Source: an uncultured Eubacteriales bacterium
Lineage (GTDB): Bacteria; Bacillota; Clostridia; Oscillospirales; Oscillospiraceae
DNA length: 5,998 nucleotides
Assembly: GCA_900555735.1 (NCBI GenBank)
Contig: USMI01000123.1
Span: 1 to 5,998 of the forward strand
Direction of reading: 5' to 3'
Shown: positions 5,479-5,998 of the stretch, piece by piece
How the letters are laid out: each line of letters opens with the position of its first letter
How positions within the stretch are numbered: position 1 is the first letter of the stretch
Made by a program: the position numbers and the translations under genes
The notes under the pieces: model-generated
Database searches by the model: none
What the model saw: the letters and a program-made list of their open reading frames with translations, nothing else
Told to the model about the DNA's origin: nothing

Positions 5479-5998
5479 GCGTCTGCCTCCGTCTCGCTGT
5501 CGTCGCCGTAGATGGCGCTCAGCACCGCCTTGTCCACATTGGCGGAGGGGCCGTCATAGACGATCTTACCGGCCCGGATGCCGATGATACGGTCGGCGTA
5601 TTCCAGCGCCAACTCCACATGGTGGATGTTCAGCAGAATGGAGATGCCCATTTCCTGATTGATGCGGACGAAATCCTGCATCACCTGCTTGGCGGTGACC
5701 GGGTCAAGGGCGGCCACCGGCTCGTCCGCCAGAATGATCTGGGGGTCCTGCGTCAATGTGCGGGCCAGCGCCACGCGCTGCTGCTGGCCGCCGGAGAGCT
5801 GGTCGGCCCGGATGTAGGCCTTGTCCAGAATCCCCACCTTGTCCAGAGATTCCAGCGCCTTGATCTTGTCCTCCTTCCGGAACACACCCAGCAGCACCCG
5901 CCAGAAGGGCATATCCGGTACGCAGGCGGACAGCACGTTCTTAATGACGGTGGTGCGGGTCACCAGATTGAAGGACTGGAACACCATGCCGATGCCCC
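5475..5998 (-). CDS. phnC: Phosphonate-type ABC transporter ATP-binding protein, partial (5' end outside the window)
   Basis: The reading frame enters the window at 5998 and ends with TGA at 5477-5475. About 173 residues are present; the N-terminal part with Walker A is missing. The visible part begins in the Q-loop (GIGMVFQSFNLVTR), a sequence typical of PhnC. It continues through LSGGQQQR (signature), IILADEPVAALDP (Walker B with catalytic Glu, then D-loop) and NIHHVE (switch histidine). The helical segment FRKEDKIKALESLDKVGI also matches the PhnC pattern. The Met encoded at 5987-5985 is internal to the Q-loop and is not the start. The protein would bind the EAA loops of the two permeases encoded downstream and drive import with ATP. 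It is the first of the four genes visible, and the rest of it, perhaps with a PhnD-type binding protein gene, should lie beyond 5998. No phosphate-response promoter can be assessed, because the upstream region is absent. Confidence 0.93.
   Translation of the reverse strand, partial: GIGMVFQSFNLVTRTTVIKNVLSACVPDMPFWRVLLGVFRKEDKIKALESLDKVGILDKAYIRADQLSGGQQQRVALARTLTQDPQIILADEPVAALDPVTAKQVMQDFVRINQEMGISILLNIHHVELALEYADRIIGIRAGKIVYDGPSANVDKAVLSAIYGDDSETEADA
5486..5490 (-). promoter_or_regulatory. Ribosome binding site of the first PhnE permease
   Basis: GGAGG on the minus strand, 7 nt before the ATG at 5478, lies inside the last codons of phnC. It supports the ATGA-overlap start. Confidence 0.7.

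Noticed and set aside
3811..5511. Long plus-strand open frame (566 codons) opposite the PhnE and PhnC genes
   Set aside because: Its translation is a low-complexity run of His, Gln, Gly, Asp and Ala with no family motif, and it lies antisense to well-supported genes. Stop-free antisense frames are expected in GC-rich DNA.
5475..5987. A start codon for phnC at 5987
   Set aside because: This Met sits inside the Q-loop (GIGMVFQ) and the frame continues open to the window edge, so the true start must lie further upstream.
1..5998. tRNA/rRNA genes, CRISPR arrays, insertion sequences, riboswitches
   Set aside because: Nothing matching these was seen. The only intergenic gap is 123 bp and is accounted for by a hairpin and a promoter.

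Overview
The window is protein-coding almost end to end, and every supported gene is on the minus strand, so transcription runs from high to low coordinates. High GC, strong AGGAGG-type ribosome binding sites, tight gene packing and the protein families suggest a GC-rich Firmicute (Bacillota), perhaps a gut Oscillospiraceae/Clostridiales anaerobe. That placement is inferred from style and family resemblance; no marker gene is present.

Region 1 (5998 down to 2316) is a phosphonate/organophosphate-type uptake operon. It runs in transcription order: phnC ATPase (5' end off the window), a first PhnE-type permease, a second PhnE-type permease, and a metallophosphatase/5'-nucleotidase without a signal peptide. 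The genes overlap by 4 nt or are separated by 9 and 4 nt, so they almost certainly share one mRNA. The substrate-binding protein (PhnD type) is not in the window and would be expected upstream of 5998. No C-P lyase or phosphonatase gene is visible. The exact substrate is therefore open: phosphonate, phosphite, phosphate or a phosphate ester.

Region 2 (2315-2193, 123 bp) is the only intergenic gap. It holds a strong hairpin just after the nucleotidase stop codon, a likely terminator with a poor U-tract. Downstream is a good sigma-A-type promoter (TGGACA, 17 bp, TATGAT with an extended -10) with inverted repeats around its -35 and -10.

Region 3 (2192 down to 1) is a second, separately promoted unit. 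It encodes a MacB/LolD/FtsE-type ABC ATPase, translationally coupled by an ATGA overlap to a large FtsX/MacB-type permease. The permease reads open for 504 codons and runs off the window at position 1. It shows one N-terminal membrane helix, a roughly 440-residue extracytoplasmic domain, and the start of a second membrane region. Such pairs act in efflux, peptide-antibiotic resistance, lipoprotein handling or envelope mechanotransmission; the sequence does not say which.

No RNA genes, mobile elements, CRISPR arrays or broken genes were seen. I found no clear case for a previously undescribed system. The most notable points are the signal-less nucleotidase coupled to the importer, the large extracytoplasmic domain of the permease, and the promoter/operator architecture.
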